Shown: positions 1 to 7,567, numbered from the stretch's first letter. The stretch: DNA of 10,827 nucleotides from BPIH01 sp042408535 (GCA_042408535.1 JBHORA010000013.1:1-10827), one strand, 5' to 3'. Notes: generated by a model not told the origin, from the sequence alone. Translations and numbers: made by a program.

Positions 1-120
1 CGCGACGAAGGGCACCAGGACGAGGGCGGGGAGCGGCGGGAAGGGGAGGAGCGCCCGCCCGGTCGGCGCCCCGTCGGGACCGACGATCTGGAGGACGTCC
101 TGGAAGTACCAGTTCTCCGG
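1..120. repeat. Left arm of a perfect 120-bp inverted repeat
   Basis: Read base by base, the reverse complement of 1-120 is identical to 283-402 with no mismatch. The identity stops at base 121, where the matching position 282 differs. The arm begins at the window edge, so it may extend further left. The arms are separated by 162 unique bases (121-282). The sequence is antisense coding sequence of the first gene, so its plus-strand translation, a 40-residue hydrophilic stretch, is not a real N-terminus. A perfect foldback at an edge is typical of assembly or amplification artefacts, but a true recent inverted duplication is possible. Confidence 0.97.
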
Positions 121-1530
121 GCCGCCCTCGGCCTCGCCCTCGCCGGTCTCTGCCTGCTCGTCTATCTGGCGAGCAACCCCGAGCGCGACAACCTCTACAA
201 CCACTTCGTCTGGCAGGCGGCGGCCTGGCTCGAGGGCGAGGCCGGGATCCGCTACCCGGTCTACGCCGAGCGACCCGGCGATCCGGAGAACTGGTACTTC
301 CAGGACGTCCTCCAGATCGTCGGTCCCGACGGGGCGCCGACCGGGCGGGCGCTCCTCCCCTTCCCGCCGCTCCCCGCCCTCGTCCTGGTGCCCTTCGTCG
401 CGGTCTGGGGCCTGGCGACGAACGCCCAGCTCCTGGCGGCCCTCCTCGGCGGCCTCGACGTCGGGCTCGCTTCCTGGGTCCTCGGCCGGCTCGGGATCGG
501 CCCGGCGACACGGCTCGTGGCGACGGTCTTCTTCGGCCTGGGAACCGTCCTCTGGTATGCGGCGATGCTCGGGACGACCTGGTACCTCGCCCACCTGGTC
601 GCCATCGCCTGCACCCTCCTCGCCGTCGGGATCGCCCTCGGCGCCGATCGGGAGGCCCTCGCCGGCGCAGGTGGTGCCGCCGGGGCCTGCGGCACCGCGG
701 ACGGTCCGGGGGCTCCGGCCGGCGTCCGGTTCGGGGACCTCCTCCGAGCGCCCGGTCGCCTCGTGGCGGCGACGCTGCCGCTCGACCCGCGGGCGGTGGC
801 GAGCGGCCTCCTTCTCGGCCTCGCGGCGACGGCCCGCCTCACGATGGCCTTCGGCCTGCCGTTCTTGCTCCTCGTCGGCGGGGGCGGGGCCTGGCCTCGG
901 CGCGCCCTCTCGACGCTCATGGGCGCCAGCCTGCCGATCCTCGGCCTCCTCGCCTACAACGTCGCCACCACCGGCCACGTCTTCCATCCCGGCTACGAGG
1001 CCCTCTATCGCCAGGAGACGGCCTTCTACCCGCTCCTCTACCCGTACCTCGAGTACCACCCCGACTGGGGAATCGAGGACCCCCGCTACGTGCCCCAGAA
1101 CCTGCGCCTCATGCTCGTCGCCCCGCCCGAGATCCTCCCGCCCTGCCCGGATCCGGCAGCCTCACGCGCCCTCTTCGATCCCGCCTGCCCCTGGCTCCGT
1201 CCCCGCGACGATGGGATGGGCCTCCTCTTCGTCAGCCCGGCCTGGCTCCTCGCCCTCGCGGGCCTCCGGGGCTACGGTCGGAGCCGGCTCGTCACCGGTG
1301 CCGTCCTCGCCGTCGTCTCCATCGCCCTCGTCGACCTCATGCACTTCTCGCAGGGCTGGGTCCAGTTCGGCTACCGCTTCAGCAACGACTTCGCGCCCTT
1401 CCTCCTGCTCCTGGCCGGCCTCGGCATGGAGCGCCTCGGCCCGGGCCGACCCCTCGTCCTGGGGCTCGTCGCCTGGTCGGTGGTCGTGAACTGGTGGGGC
1501 GTCGTCTGGGGCCGGACCCTCGGTTGGTGA
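121..1530 (+). CDS. Polytopic membrane protein, probable GT-C-like glycosyltransferase (5' end broken)
   Basis: The frame is open from the window edge to the TGA at 1528-1530. Codons before 121 lie in the inverted-repeat arm and read the same gene backwards, so the trustworthy part is 469 residues from 121 and the true start is missing. Residues 1-17 form a hydrophobic helix. A hydrophilic loop follows (ERDNLYNHFVWQ, then WYFQDV and TGRALLPFPPLPA at about 58-86), then about eight more hydrophobic segments. A large loop at about 300-365 contains Tyr/Pro-rich stretches and PCP/ACP cysteines, and the protein ends in a Trp-rich helix (VVNWWGVVWG). A multi-TM protein with extracytoplasmic loops beside DUF2723 and a DPM1-like GT2 suggests transfer of lipid-linked sugars, but I do not recognise a named family. 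An internal GTG at 388 lies inside a membrane helix and is not a credible start. The stop is one base from the next gene, implying an operon. Confidence 0.75.
   Translation, partial: AALGLALAGLCLLVYLASNPERDNLYNHFVWQAAAWLEGEAGIRYPVYAERPGDPENWYFQDVLQIVGPDGAPTGRALLPFPPLPALVLVPFVAVWGLATNAQLLAALLGGLDVGLASWVLGRLGIGPATRLVATVFFGLGTVLWYAAMLGTTWYLAHLVAIACTLLAVGIALGADREALAGAGGAAGACGTADGPGAPAGVRFGDLLRAPGRLVAATLPLDPRAVASGLLLGLAATARLTMAFGLPFLLLVGGGGAWPRRALSTLMGASLPILGLLAYNVATTGHVFHPGYEALYRQETAFYPLLYPYLEYHPDWGIEDPRYVPQNLRLMLVAPPEILPPCPDPAASRALFDPACPWLRPRDDGMGLLFVSPAWLLALAGLRGYGRSRLVTGAVLAVVSIALVDLMHFSQGWVQFGYRFSNDFAPFLLLLAGLGMERLGPGRPLVLGLVAWSVVVNWWGVVWGRTLGW
283..402. repeat. Right arm of the 120-bp inverted repeat
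   Basis: This is the exact reverse-complement partner of 1-120. The arm reads sensibly in the plus-strand gene, encoding a conserved-looking PENWYFQDV...TGRALLPFPPLPAL segment that leads into a membrane helix. It is therefore probably the original copy and 1-120 the duplicated, inverted one. Confidence 0.97.
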
Positions 1531-1531
1531 G

Positions 1532-3082
1532 GTGACCGTCTCCGCGGCCCGCCGGAGCGTGGTGGCCGTCGCCCTCGGGCTCGCCGCCCTCGTCCTCTAC
1601 CGGACGACCCTCCTCCCGGGCGTCGGCTGGTGGGACACGGCCGAGTTCCAGACCGTCGGCCCGCTCCTCGGGACCGCCCATCCGACCGGCTATCCGAGCT
1701 ACATCCTCCTCGGCTGGCTCGCCTCGATCGTCCTCGGACCCTTCGGCGAACCGGCCCTTCGGATGAACCTCCTCTCGGCCCTCCTCGTCGCCGCGGCCGT
1801 CGCCGGTACCGTCGCCGTCGGCGAGACGCTGACCGGGCGAGCCTCGCTCGGCCTCGTCGTCGGGGCCGGCTTGGCCGTGACGCCGGCAGTCTGGGGGATC
1901 TCGACGGCGGCCGACCCCCACGCCTTCCACCTCGCCCTCGTCGTCGGCCTCGTCCTCGCCCTCCTGCGCTGGGAGGCGGCCCATCGGGCGGGCGCTCCGA
2001 GCGCCGATCGGATCCTCGTCGGGGCGGCCGTCCTGACCGGGGTGGCGGCGGGCAATCACGGCCTCACCGCCCTCCTCGCGCCCTGGCTCGCCGCCTTCGT
2101 CCTCGTCGTCGAGCCCCGCCTCCTCCGCCGCCCGGGCTTCAGCCTGGGCTGCCTCGCCCTCGCCGTCGGGGTGGCCCTCGTCCTCTACCGCGAGCTCCCG
2201 CTTCGGGCCGGCCCGTTCCGGGCCCCCCTCGTCTACGGCCACCCCGAGCGGCTCGACGGGCTCCTCGAGATCGTGACCGGGGCCCAGTTTGCCGCCGCCG
2301 TCCGCTCTCCCTTCGACGATCCAGCCGGGACCGTCGGGCGGATCGGCGCCGTTGCGGCCGACCAGTTCGGCCCCCTCGCCGTCCTCCTCCCGGCGGCGGC
2401 CCTGGCGACGGTCGTCCGGCGGCCCACCTTTGCCGTCCTCAGCCTCCCGGCCGCCCTCGCCACCGCCGTCTTCGCGGCGGGCTACGAGAACGCCGAGATC
2501 GGCCGCTACGATCTCGGCCCGGTCTTCTTCGGCTGGTGCTGGCTCGGCGTCCTCGGCGCCCTGGCGGTCGAGCGCCTCGCGGCCCTCTGGGCGGACGAGC
2601 GCCGGCGCGCCACCGCCGGTGGAGCCCGCGGCGTCGCCCGCGGCCTGGCAGTCGGCATCGTCGCGCTCGCCCTCCTCGGCCCGGGGGTGCTGGCGCTGCC
2701 GGCGACCCGGGCGGCCGTCGATCGGAGTCGGGACACGACGGCGGCCGCCTGGCTCGACGCCGTCTCGGCGGCCCTCGCCCCGGACGCCGTCGTCGTCTCG
2801 TGGTGGAGCGTCTCGACCCCGCTATGGTACGCACAGCAGATCGAGGGCCGGCGGCCCGACGTCTGGATCGTGGACGACCGGACCCGTCTCGATCTCGGTC
2901 TTGGTGAGGTAACGGATGTGATCGACGCCAACCTGCCCCGTCGCCCGGTCTACGTCATCCGAGCCCGGGCCGACGAGCTCGCCGCCCTGGCCGCCGCCTA
3001 CGACCTCGAACCGGTCCCGGTCCCCGTCGGAAGCCCGCTCTGGCGGGTCCTCCGCCCCCGCGCCGTCGGGGCTGCCCGGTGA
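1532..3082 (+). CDS. DUF2723 family GT-C membrane glycosyltransferase (protein O-mannosyltransferase-like)
   Basis: A 516-residue protein. Its N-terminus carries the DUF2723 (PF11028) pattern: a first helix (about 9-24), then TLLPGVGWWDTAEFQ at 26-40 with the acidic pair Asp35/Glu38. This is followed by GTAHPTGYPSYILLG at 47-61 and RMNLLSALL at 77-85. About nine further hydrophobic segments run to about 390. The C-terminal 125 residues are soluble and probably extracytoplasmic, with VVVSWWSVSTPLWYAQ and RRPDVWIVDD motifs common in this family. GT-C enzymes use a polyprenyl-phosphate sugar donor; the eukaryotic DUF2723 member TMEM260 is a protein O-mannosyltransferase. The substrate here is unknown. 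The GTG start lies one base after the upstream stop, and the TGA overlaps the next gene's GTG by four bases, so translation is probably coupled. Confidence 0.88.
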   Translation: MTVSAARRSVVAVALGLAALVLYRTTLLPGVGWWDTAEFQTVGPLLGTAHPTGYPSYILLGWLASIVLGPFGEPALRMNLLSALLVAAAVAGTVAVGETLTGRASLGLVVGAGLAVTPAVWGISTAADPHAFHLALVVGLVLALLRWEAAHRAGAPSADRILVGAAVLTGVAAGNHGLTALLAPWLAAFVLVVEPRLLRRPGFSLGCLALAVGVALVLYRELPLRAGPFRAPLVYGHPERLDGLLEIVTGAQFAAAVRSPFDDPAGTVGRIGAVAADQFGPLAVLLPAAALATVVRRPTFAVLSLPAALATAVFAAGYENAEIGRYDLGPVFFGWCWLGVLGALAVERLAALWADERRRATAGGARGVARGLAVGIVALALLGPGVLALPATRAAVDRSRDTTAAAWLDAVSAALAPDAVVVSWWSVSTPLWYAQQIEGRRPDVWIVDDRTRLDLGLGEVTDVIDANLPRRPVYVIRARADELAALAAAYDLEPVPVPVGSPLWRVLRPRAVGAAR

Positions 3083-3918
3083 GCGCCGAGCCGATGGCCG
3101 CGGAGCCCGGGTCGCCCGGGTCGCCGCCCCGCGTCCCGTGCCTCTCGTACTTCTTCCCGGCCCACAACGAGGCGGCGAACATCGAGGCCCTCGTCGAGGA
3201 GGCGCTGGCGACCCTCCCGACCCTGGCCGAGACCTTCGAGGTCATCGCCGTCGACGACGGCTCGCGGGACGCCACCGGCGCCATCGCCGACCGCCTGGCG
3301 GCCGCCCACCCGGGCGTCGTCCGGGTCGTCCACCACCCGACGAACCTCGGCTACGGCGAGGCCCTCCGCTCCGGCTTTCGGGCCGCCCGCTACGACCTCG
3401 TCGCCTTCACCGACGGCGACCGCCAGTTCCGGGTCGCCGATCTCGGTCGGCTCCTCGCTCGCCTCGCCGAGCCCGACCGGCCCGACGCCGTCGTCGGCTA
3501 CCGCCTTCGCCGAGCCGACCCGCCGATCCGGACCCTCTACGCTCGCCTCTACCGGCTCGCCAATCGGATCTGGTTCGGGCTCCGGGTCCGCGACGTCGAC
3601 TGCGCCTGCAAGGTCTTCCGGCGCGAGGCCCTCGCCGACGTCGCCGTCGAGTCGGGCGGCGCCTTCTTCTCGGCCGAGCTGCTCATCAAGCTCGTCGCCC
3701 GGGGACGGCGGATCGTCGAGGTCGGGGTCCCCCATCACCCCCGGCGAGCCGGGTCGCCGACCGGCGCCAAGCCGTCGGTCATCTGGCGGGCGGTCAAGGA
3801 CTTCTGGTCGCTCCGGCTCCGGCTCTGGATCGACCGCGAGCGGGCCCTCGCTCGGGGCCGACCCCTCCTCGGGTCGGGCGAGGCGGACGAAGGGCCGGCC
3901 ACGAGCCAGACGGGTTAG
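3079..3918 (+). CDS. GT2 family glycosyltransferase, DPM1-like polyprenyl-phosphate sugar synthase
   Basis: 279 residues, GT-A fold. Motifs in order: YFFPAHNEAANI (24-35), VIAVDDGSRDAT (55-66) with the nucleotide-binding Asp pair 59/60, NLGYGEALRSGF (89-100), FTDGDRQF (110-117) with the DxD-like Asp112/Asp114, RDVDCACKVFRR (171-182), and the basic HHPRRAGSPTGAK loop (219-231). These match dolichyl/undecaprenyl-phosphate mannosyl- or glucosyltransferases. The C-terminus has no TM pair, so the enzyme is probably cytoplasmic or peripheral, like short DPM1 forms. It would transfer a sugar from NDP- or GDP-sugar to polyprenyl phosphate, supplying the GT-C proteins encoded just upstream. The start is GTG, overlapping the DUF2723 stop (GTGA). 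An in-frame ATG at 3094 is an alternative start. Sugar specificity cannot be read from the sequence. Confidence 0.9.
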   Translation: MSAEPMAAEPGSPGSPPRVPCLSYFFPAHNEAANIEALVEEALATLPTLAETFEVIAVDDGSRDATGAIADRLAAAHPGVVRVVHHPTNLGYGEALRSGFRAARYDLVAFTDGDRQFRVADLGRLLARLAEPDRPDAVVGYRLRRADPPIRTLYARLYRLANRIWFGLRVRDVDCACKVFRREALADVAVESGGAFFSAELLIKLVARGRRIVEVGVPHHPRRAGSPTGAKPSVIWRAVKDFWSLRLRLWIDRERALARGRPLLGSGEADEGPATSQTG

Positions 3919-3987
3919 CCAGGCGGCGGGGGCGGGCGGAGGCGAGCACCACCCCCACCCGGGACATCGGCGCCCGACGCCGTCGCC
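3919..3987. other. Convergent intergenic region, no clear terminator
   Basis: This 69-bp gap separates the plus-strand glycosyltransferase unit from the minus-strand nuclease unit. It contains only a 5-bp stem (CGGCG at 3968-3972 with CGCCG at 3978-3982) and G/C runs. Neither strand has a T-tract, so I cannot call an intrinsic terminator. Confidence 0.6.
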
Positions 3988-4551
3988 CTACGAGCGGCGG
4001 GGCTCGCCGCCCTCGCCGGGCAGGTCGATGTCGAGGGAGTTGATGAACTCCCGGAAGGGCGCCAGGCGCGGGTCGTCGGGTGGCGTCCCGCCGGCTCGCT
4101 CGAAGGGGCTGCCCGGCCGCTCGCGCTCTCCCTCCTCCACGTCGGGACCGAGGCCCGCCGCCTCGAGGACCGCCTCGGCGGCGTAGATCGGGACGCCGAC
4201 CCGGACGGCGAGGGCGAGGGCGTCCGACGGCCGCGAGTCGACCTCGATCCGCCGGCCGTTCGCCTCGAGGAAGAGGGCCGCGTGGAAGGTCTCCTCGGCG
4301 AGGCGGGTGATGACGATCCGGTCGAGCCGGACGCCGAGCTCGGCCAGGGTGTTGGCGAAGAGATCGTGGGTCAGCGGTCGCTCGGGCGTCACCCCCTGGA
4401 GACGCATGGCGATGGCGCTCGCCTCCCAGGGGCCGATCCAGATCGGGAGGTACCGCTCCCGGTTGGCCTCCTTCAGGATGACGACGTGGCGGCTCGAGGG
4501 CATGTGGACCCGCACGCTCTCGACGATCATCTCGACGAGTTCGTTCGGCAT
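3988..4551 (-). CDS. Bifunctional nuclease (DUF151/BFN) family protein
   Basis: 187 residues from the ATG at 4551. The BFN domain (PF02577) spans about 3-135. It opens with ELVEMIVESVRV, followed by HVVILKEANRERYLPIWIGPWEASAIA (22-48) with the hallmark LPIWIG..EA, then THDLFANTLAELG (61-73). The second hallmark, VDSRPSDALALAVR, is at 104-117, then VPIYAAEAVLEAAG. A charged linker precedes a C-terminal APFREFINSLD segment like the tail of many BFN proteins. Plant BFN1-like members have been reported to have RNase and DNase activity; bacterial roles are less defined. A longer in-frame start at 4656 would overlap the rhomboid gene by about 100 bases and add a low-complexity Pro/Ser tail, so I reject it. 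The ATG is seven bases after the rhomboid stop, and a GGGG/GGAG-rich stretch just upstream could bind the ribosome. Confidence 0.9.
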   Translation of the reverse strand: MPNELVEMIVESVRVHMPSSRHVVILKEANRERYLPIWIGPWEASAIAMRLQGVTPERPLTHDLFANTLAELGVRLDRIVITRLAEETFHAALFLEANGRRIEVDSRPSDALALAVRVGVPIYAAEAVLEAAGLGPDVEEGERERPGSPFERAGGTPPDDPRLAPFREFINSLDIDLPGEGGEPRRS

Positions 4552-4558
4552 GGCTCCA

Positions 4559-5266
4559 TTACCCCACGGACCACGGCCGGGCCGGTCGGCGGCCGCGATA
4601 GGGGAGGGCGAGGATGGCTCCGGCCACGAAGCCGCCGATGTGGGCGAAGAAGGCAACCCCGCCCCCGGCCGAGGGCATGCCGAGCGAGAGCGCTCCGTTC
4701 AGGAGCTGGAGGAGGAACCAGAAGCCGAGGACGAGGAGGGCGGGCACGGCGACGAGCTGGTAGAAGAAGCCGACGAGGACGAGGGAGAGGACTCGGGCGC
4801 CCGGGAAGAGGACGAGGTACGCCCCCAGAACGGCCGCGATCGCCCCCGAGGCGCCGACGAGGGGGGCCTGCGAGGTGGGATCGATCGCCCACTGGGTGAG
4901 GGCCGCGACGACGCCCCCAACGAGGTAGAAGACGAGGTAGGCGACCCGGCCGAGGCGGTCCTCGACGTTGTCGCCGAAGATCCAGAGGTAGAGCATGTTG
5001 CCGAGGAGGTGGAGCCAGCCGCCGTGGATGAACATGCTCGTCACGATGGCGAGGACCGCCGGCGAGAGGAAGTCGCCGGCGTCGAGGGCTCGCGTGAGCC
5101 GGGCCGGGACGACCCCGTAGTCGAGGTAGAAGCGGAGGAGCGCCCGGTCGCCGCCGTCGGCCTGGAGACCGAGCTCGTAGGCGAAGACGACGAAACAGGC
5201 CCCGATGAGCCCGAGGGTGACGAGCGGGGGCCGCCGGGTCGGGTTCGCGTCCCGGAGGGGGATCAC
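4559..5266 (-). CDS. Rhomboid family intramembrane serine protease
   Basis: 235 residues. It has a first TM (about 15-33), an extracytoplasmic L1 region, and then SMFIHGGWLHLLGNMLYLWIFG (77-98) with the conserved His/Asn pair H86 and N90. GASGA at 138-142 carries the catalytic Ser140, and HIGGF at 209-213 carries the catalytic His209. Length and six-TM arrangement fit a minimal bacterial rhomboid. The active-site dyad is intact, so it should cleave within or near transmembrane helices of membrane proteins. The start is GTG at 5266, overlapping the stop of the upstream 744-residue gene as GTGA. No Shine-Dalgarno is visible, so translational coupling is likely. The adjacent single-pass membrane protein is a natural candidate substrate, though this is only context. 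Confidence 0.94.
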   Translation of the reverse strand: MIPLRDANPTRRPPLVTLGLIGACFVVFAYELGLQADGGDRALLRFYLDYGVVPARLTRALDAGDFLSPAVLAIVTSMFIHGGWLHLLGNMLYLWIFGDNVEDRLGRVAYLVFYLVGGVVAALTQWAIDPTSQAPLVGASGAIAAVLGAYLVLFPGARVLSLVLVGFFYQLVAVPALLVLGFWFLLQLLNGALSLGMPSAGGGVAFFAHIGGFVAGAILALPYRGRRPARPWSVG

Positions 5267-7497
5267 CGCGGGCTCGGGCTCGGGGACGTCGCCGGCGAGC
5301 CGCTCGGGCTCGGCCCGGGGGTCGCCGACGGCCGGTCGGGCACCCGTTCGAGGAGGCTCGAGGCGAGGTGGGTCCGGTCGATCCAGACGATGGTGTCGGG
5401 GACGTCCTCGGCCCCGGCCACGACGTACATGCCCCGCAGGTCCCGCCAGGCCGGATCGCCGCCGGCGAGCCGGTACTGCTCGAGGTAGCTGCCGGTCGCC
5501 TTGTCGTAGGCGACGATCCGTCCGTTCCGGGCGTCGTAGGCGTAGAGGCGGCCGAGCCGGCGGGGCGAGGCCGAGGCGAGGAGGCGGTAGTGGGGCGCCG
5601 GTCGAAGGAGCTCGTCGGGCGGGAGCTCGGCGTCCCAGCCGCCGCTCCGGCCGGAGACGAAGCGCTCGATGACCCCGTCGTCGGTGACGAAGATGTCGCC
5701 GTCGATGTAGAGGCCCTCGAAGGCGCTCACGTCCCGCTCGGTGGCGAGGCGACCGGTCGGATCGGCCGGAAAGCCGCTCCCGTCCGCGGCCGGCGAGTAG
5801 GTCAGGATCTGGCGCGCCGACGGATCGACGACGTAGAGGTTGTAGAGCCCGAGGGAGGCGTTCCTGACGTACGTCCCGATGGCCCGGATGTCGTCACCCC
5901 AGCTCGCCGCGTCCTTGACCCGGATCCGAGCCAGGGTCCCCTTGCCGGACGTGTTCGCCGGGCGCCAGCGCCAGAGCTGGTTGGCGGCGTCGAGGACGAG
6001 GACGTCCGGGCCACCGACGAAGAGGAAGCGCGGCTCGGCCGCCGTCGCCCCGCTCGCCTTCGTCCCCTCCCGCAGGATCGCCGTCGCCTTCTGGGCCGCC
6101 ACGTCGATCCGGTAGACGCTCTTCGTGGCGCGGTCGAGGACGAAGGGTGCGCCGTCGGGCCCGAGGACGAGCCCCCGCAGGTCGACCGGCGTCTCGGCTC
6201 CGGCGAAGCTGAAGAGGGTCGTCGAGGCCACCGGGACGACCCCGAAGAGGCGATCGAGGCCCTCGACCACCCGCTGCCGCAACGGACCCGTCGTGGCGGC
6301 CGGGATCCCGGCCCGCTCGGCAGCGGCGAGCTGGTCGTAGGCCGTGGTCAGGAGCTCCTTGGCTCGCCGGGGATCGCCGGTCACGAGGTCCACGCCGGGC
6401 GCCCAGACGGTGTCGATGGCGGCCCGGGCGGCGTTCAGGGCCTCCTGGCCGGCGGTCAGCGAGGAGACCGCCTCCCGCGGCCCTCCACCACCGGCGGCGT
6501 AGACGGCGAGGCCGAGCCCGCCGGCGACCACGACGAAGGCGAGGACGGCGACGGCGGCCCGGCGCTGTTGCTCCCGGCGGGCACTGTAGGGGGTGACCCG
6601 CCGGTAGATGGTCGGCCGGCGGGGGAGCCGGTCCTGGAGGGCCAGGATCAAACGGTCGACGAAGGAGCGGGCTGCTCGGCGGGCGGTTCGGGCCTGGGCG
6701 CCCAGGGCAGCGACCCCCTCGCTGACCTGGTCGGCGATCGGGAACGGTCCTCGATCCGGGGCGCCGGCCAGCGGCTCCGGAGCCCGGACGGGCTCGAGGG
6801 ACCGGGTCCGGGCGGTGGCGGCGACCTCGGCCAGCTCGATGGCGAGGATGGCGTCGCTCCCCGCCCCTCCGGCGGCGACGAAGCGGTGGTGGAGGTGCTC
6901 GGCGGCCGACTGGGGATGGAGGGTGACGAGGGCGTCCTTCAGCTCCTCCGGGCCGAGGGTCGCGCTGACGTTCGGGCTGACGAGGAGGAGCGAGTCGCCG
7001 ACGGCGATCTCGCCGCGCCAGACCTCCGGCCGGAGGCCGGCGTACGGGAGGCCGCGGTCCCGCTCCGGATCGGGCAGGGTCGACAGGCGGGCGCCCCGGA
7101 CGAGGTAGGCCTCGGCCGGACCGGCGGTCGAGACGTAGAGCTCGGTCCCCCGGACGACGGCGAGGGCGACGCCGATCGGCCCGCCGACGCTCGGATCCCA
7201 GGGGCCACGTTGGTGGAGGAGGCGCTTGTTGGCGAGGTCGATGGCCTTCTCGAGGACGATCCGGATGCCGGCCGACTCGTCGTAGTAGTACTCGGCCCGG
7301 ATCGCCTCGGCGACGAAGCGGGTCAGCTCCCGCAGACGGGCGCCCCGCTCGCGGGCGGTGACGACGAGATAGAGGCTCCCCTTGGATCGGGCGACGGCGC
7401 CGATGGCCGGCTCGGTGACGAGGACGGTGTCGGCGGAGTCGGGGAGGCGGTCCGGCTCGGGGACCACCCCGAGCTTCGTCTGGAGACGAACGGCCAT
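5263..7497 (-). CDS. Pseudophosphatase (PP2C-like)-TM-beta-propeller membrane protein
   Basis: 744 residues, three parts. Residues 22-225 follow the PP2C strand order: GSLYLVVTARERG at the usual VADGMGG position, GPIGVALAVVRGTELYVSTAGPAEAYLVRGARL at the usual GTT..VGDSRAYL position, GDSLLLVSPNVS for GD.LLLCSDGLT, and GSDAILAIELA near the end. The usual metal-binding Asp residues (ADG, GDS, SDG, DN) are lost or shifted, so it is probably a catalytically dead pseudophosphatase. A basic stretch (RREQQRR) precedes one Gly-rich TM at about 314-336, placing the N-terminus in the cytoplasm. Outside lies a helical linker (340-415), then repeated strands such as LVLGPDGAPFVLDRATKSVYRID, resembling NHL/six-bladed propellers (about 420-715). 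A Pro/Ser tail (722-744) ends the protein. The ATG at 7497 has a GAGG nine bases upstream. The function is unknown; a sensor or scaffold role is inferred. Confidence 0.82.
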   Translation of the reverse strand: MAVRLQTKLGVVPEPDRLPDSADTVLVTEPAIGAVARSKGSLYLVVTARERGARLRELTRFVAEAIRAEYYYDESAGIRIVLEKAIDLANKRLLHQRGPWDPSVGGPIGVALAVVRGTELYVSTAGPAEAYLVRGARLSTLPDPERDRGLPYAGLRPEVWRGEIAVGDSLLLVSPNVSATLGPEELKDALVTLHPQSAAEHLHHRFVAAGGAGSDAILAIELAEVAATARTRSLEPVRAPEPLAGAPDRGPFPIADQVSEGVAALGAQARTARRAARSFVDRLILALQDRLPRRPTIYRRVTPYSARREQQRRAAVAVLAFVVVAGGLGLAVYAAGGGGPREAVSSLTAGQEALNAARAAIDTVWAPGVDLVTGDPRRAKELLTTAYDQLAAAERAGIPAATTGPLRQRVVEGLDRLFGVVPVASTTLFSFAGAETPVDLRGLVLGPDGAPFVLDRATKSVYRIDVAAQKATAILREGTKASGATAAEPRFLFVGGPDVLVLDAANQLWRWRPANTSGKGTLARIRVKDAASWGDDIRAIGTYVRNASLGLYNLYVVDPSARQILTYSPAADGSGFPADPTGRLATERDVSAFEGLYIDGDIFVTDDGVIERFVSGRSGGWDAELPPDELLRPAPHYRLLASASPRRLGRLYAYDARNGRIVAYDKATGSYLEQYRLAGGDPAWRDLRGMYVVAGAEDVPDTIVWIDRTHLASSLLERVPDRPSATPGPSPSGSPATSPSPSPR

Positions 7498-7529
7498 CCG
7501 GTCACGCCTCAGCGAACGAGGTGGATGGG

Positions 7530-7567
7530 GTCGCGGCGGCGCGCGAGGGTGCGCCCCACCCCGCGAC
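7530..7567 (-). other. Stem-loop in the leader of the pseudophosphatase gene
   Basis: GTCGCGG (7530-7536) pairs with CCGCGAC (7561-7567). Inside it GGCGC (7538-7542) pairs with GCGCC (7551-7555). A T-tract is absent on both strands. It lies about 30 bases upstream of the ATG at 7497, in the likely 5' leader. It may affect translation or transcript stability, but such stems also arise by chance in GC-rich DNA. Confidence 0.35.

Noticed and set aside
557..1489. Overlapping plus-strand frame of 310 codons
   Set aside because: A Ser/Pro/Arg-rich shadow of the membrane protein gene, typical of GC-rich DNA.
388..1530. GTG at 388 as the start of the first plus-strand gene
   Set aside because: It lies within a membrane helix; clearly coding, conserved-looking sequence continues upstream to at least 121.
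1379..2242. Minus-strand frame of 287 codons opposite the first two genes
   Set aside because: Asp/Glu/Gly/Arg-rich low-complexity antisense shadow with no domain.
1630..2907. Plus-strand frame of 425 codons inside the DUF2723 gene
   Set aside because: Arg/Pro-rich translation in the wrong frame; the DUF2723 frame has clear family motifs.
3968..3982. Small hairpin as terminator between convergent genes
   Set aside because: Only five base pairs and no T-tract on either side.
4552..4656. N-terminal extension of the bifunctional nuclease to an upstream ATG
   Set aside because: Would overlap the rhomboid gene and add a Pro/Ser-rich tail unlike the family; the ATG at 4551 fits the usual N-terminus.
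4307..5488. Plus-strand frame of 393 codons opposite the rhomboid gene
   Set aside because: Glu/Asp/Gly-rich antisense shadow; the minus strand encodes a rhomboid with an intact active site.
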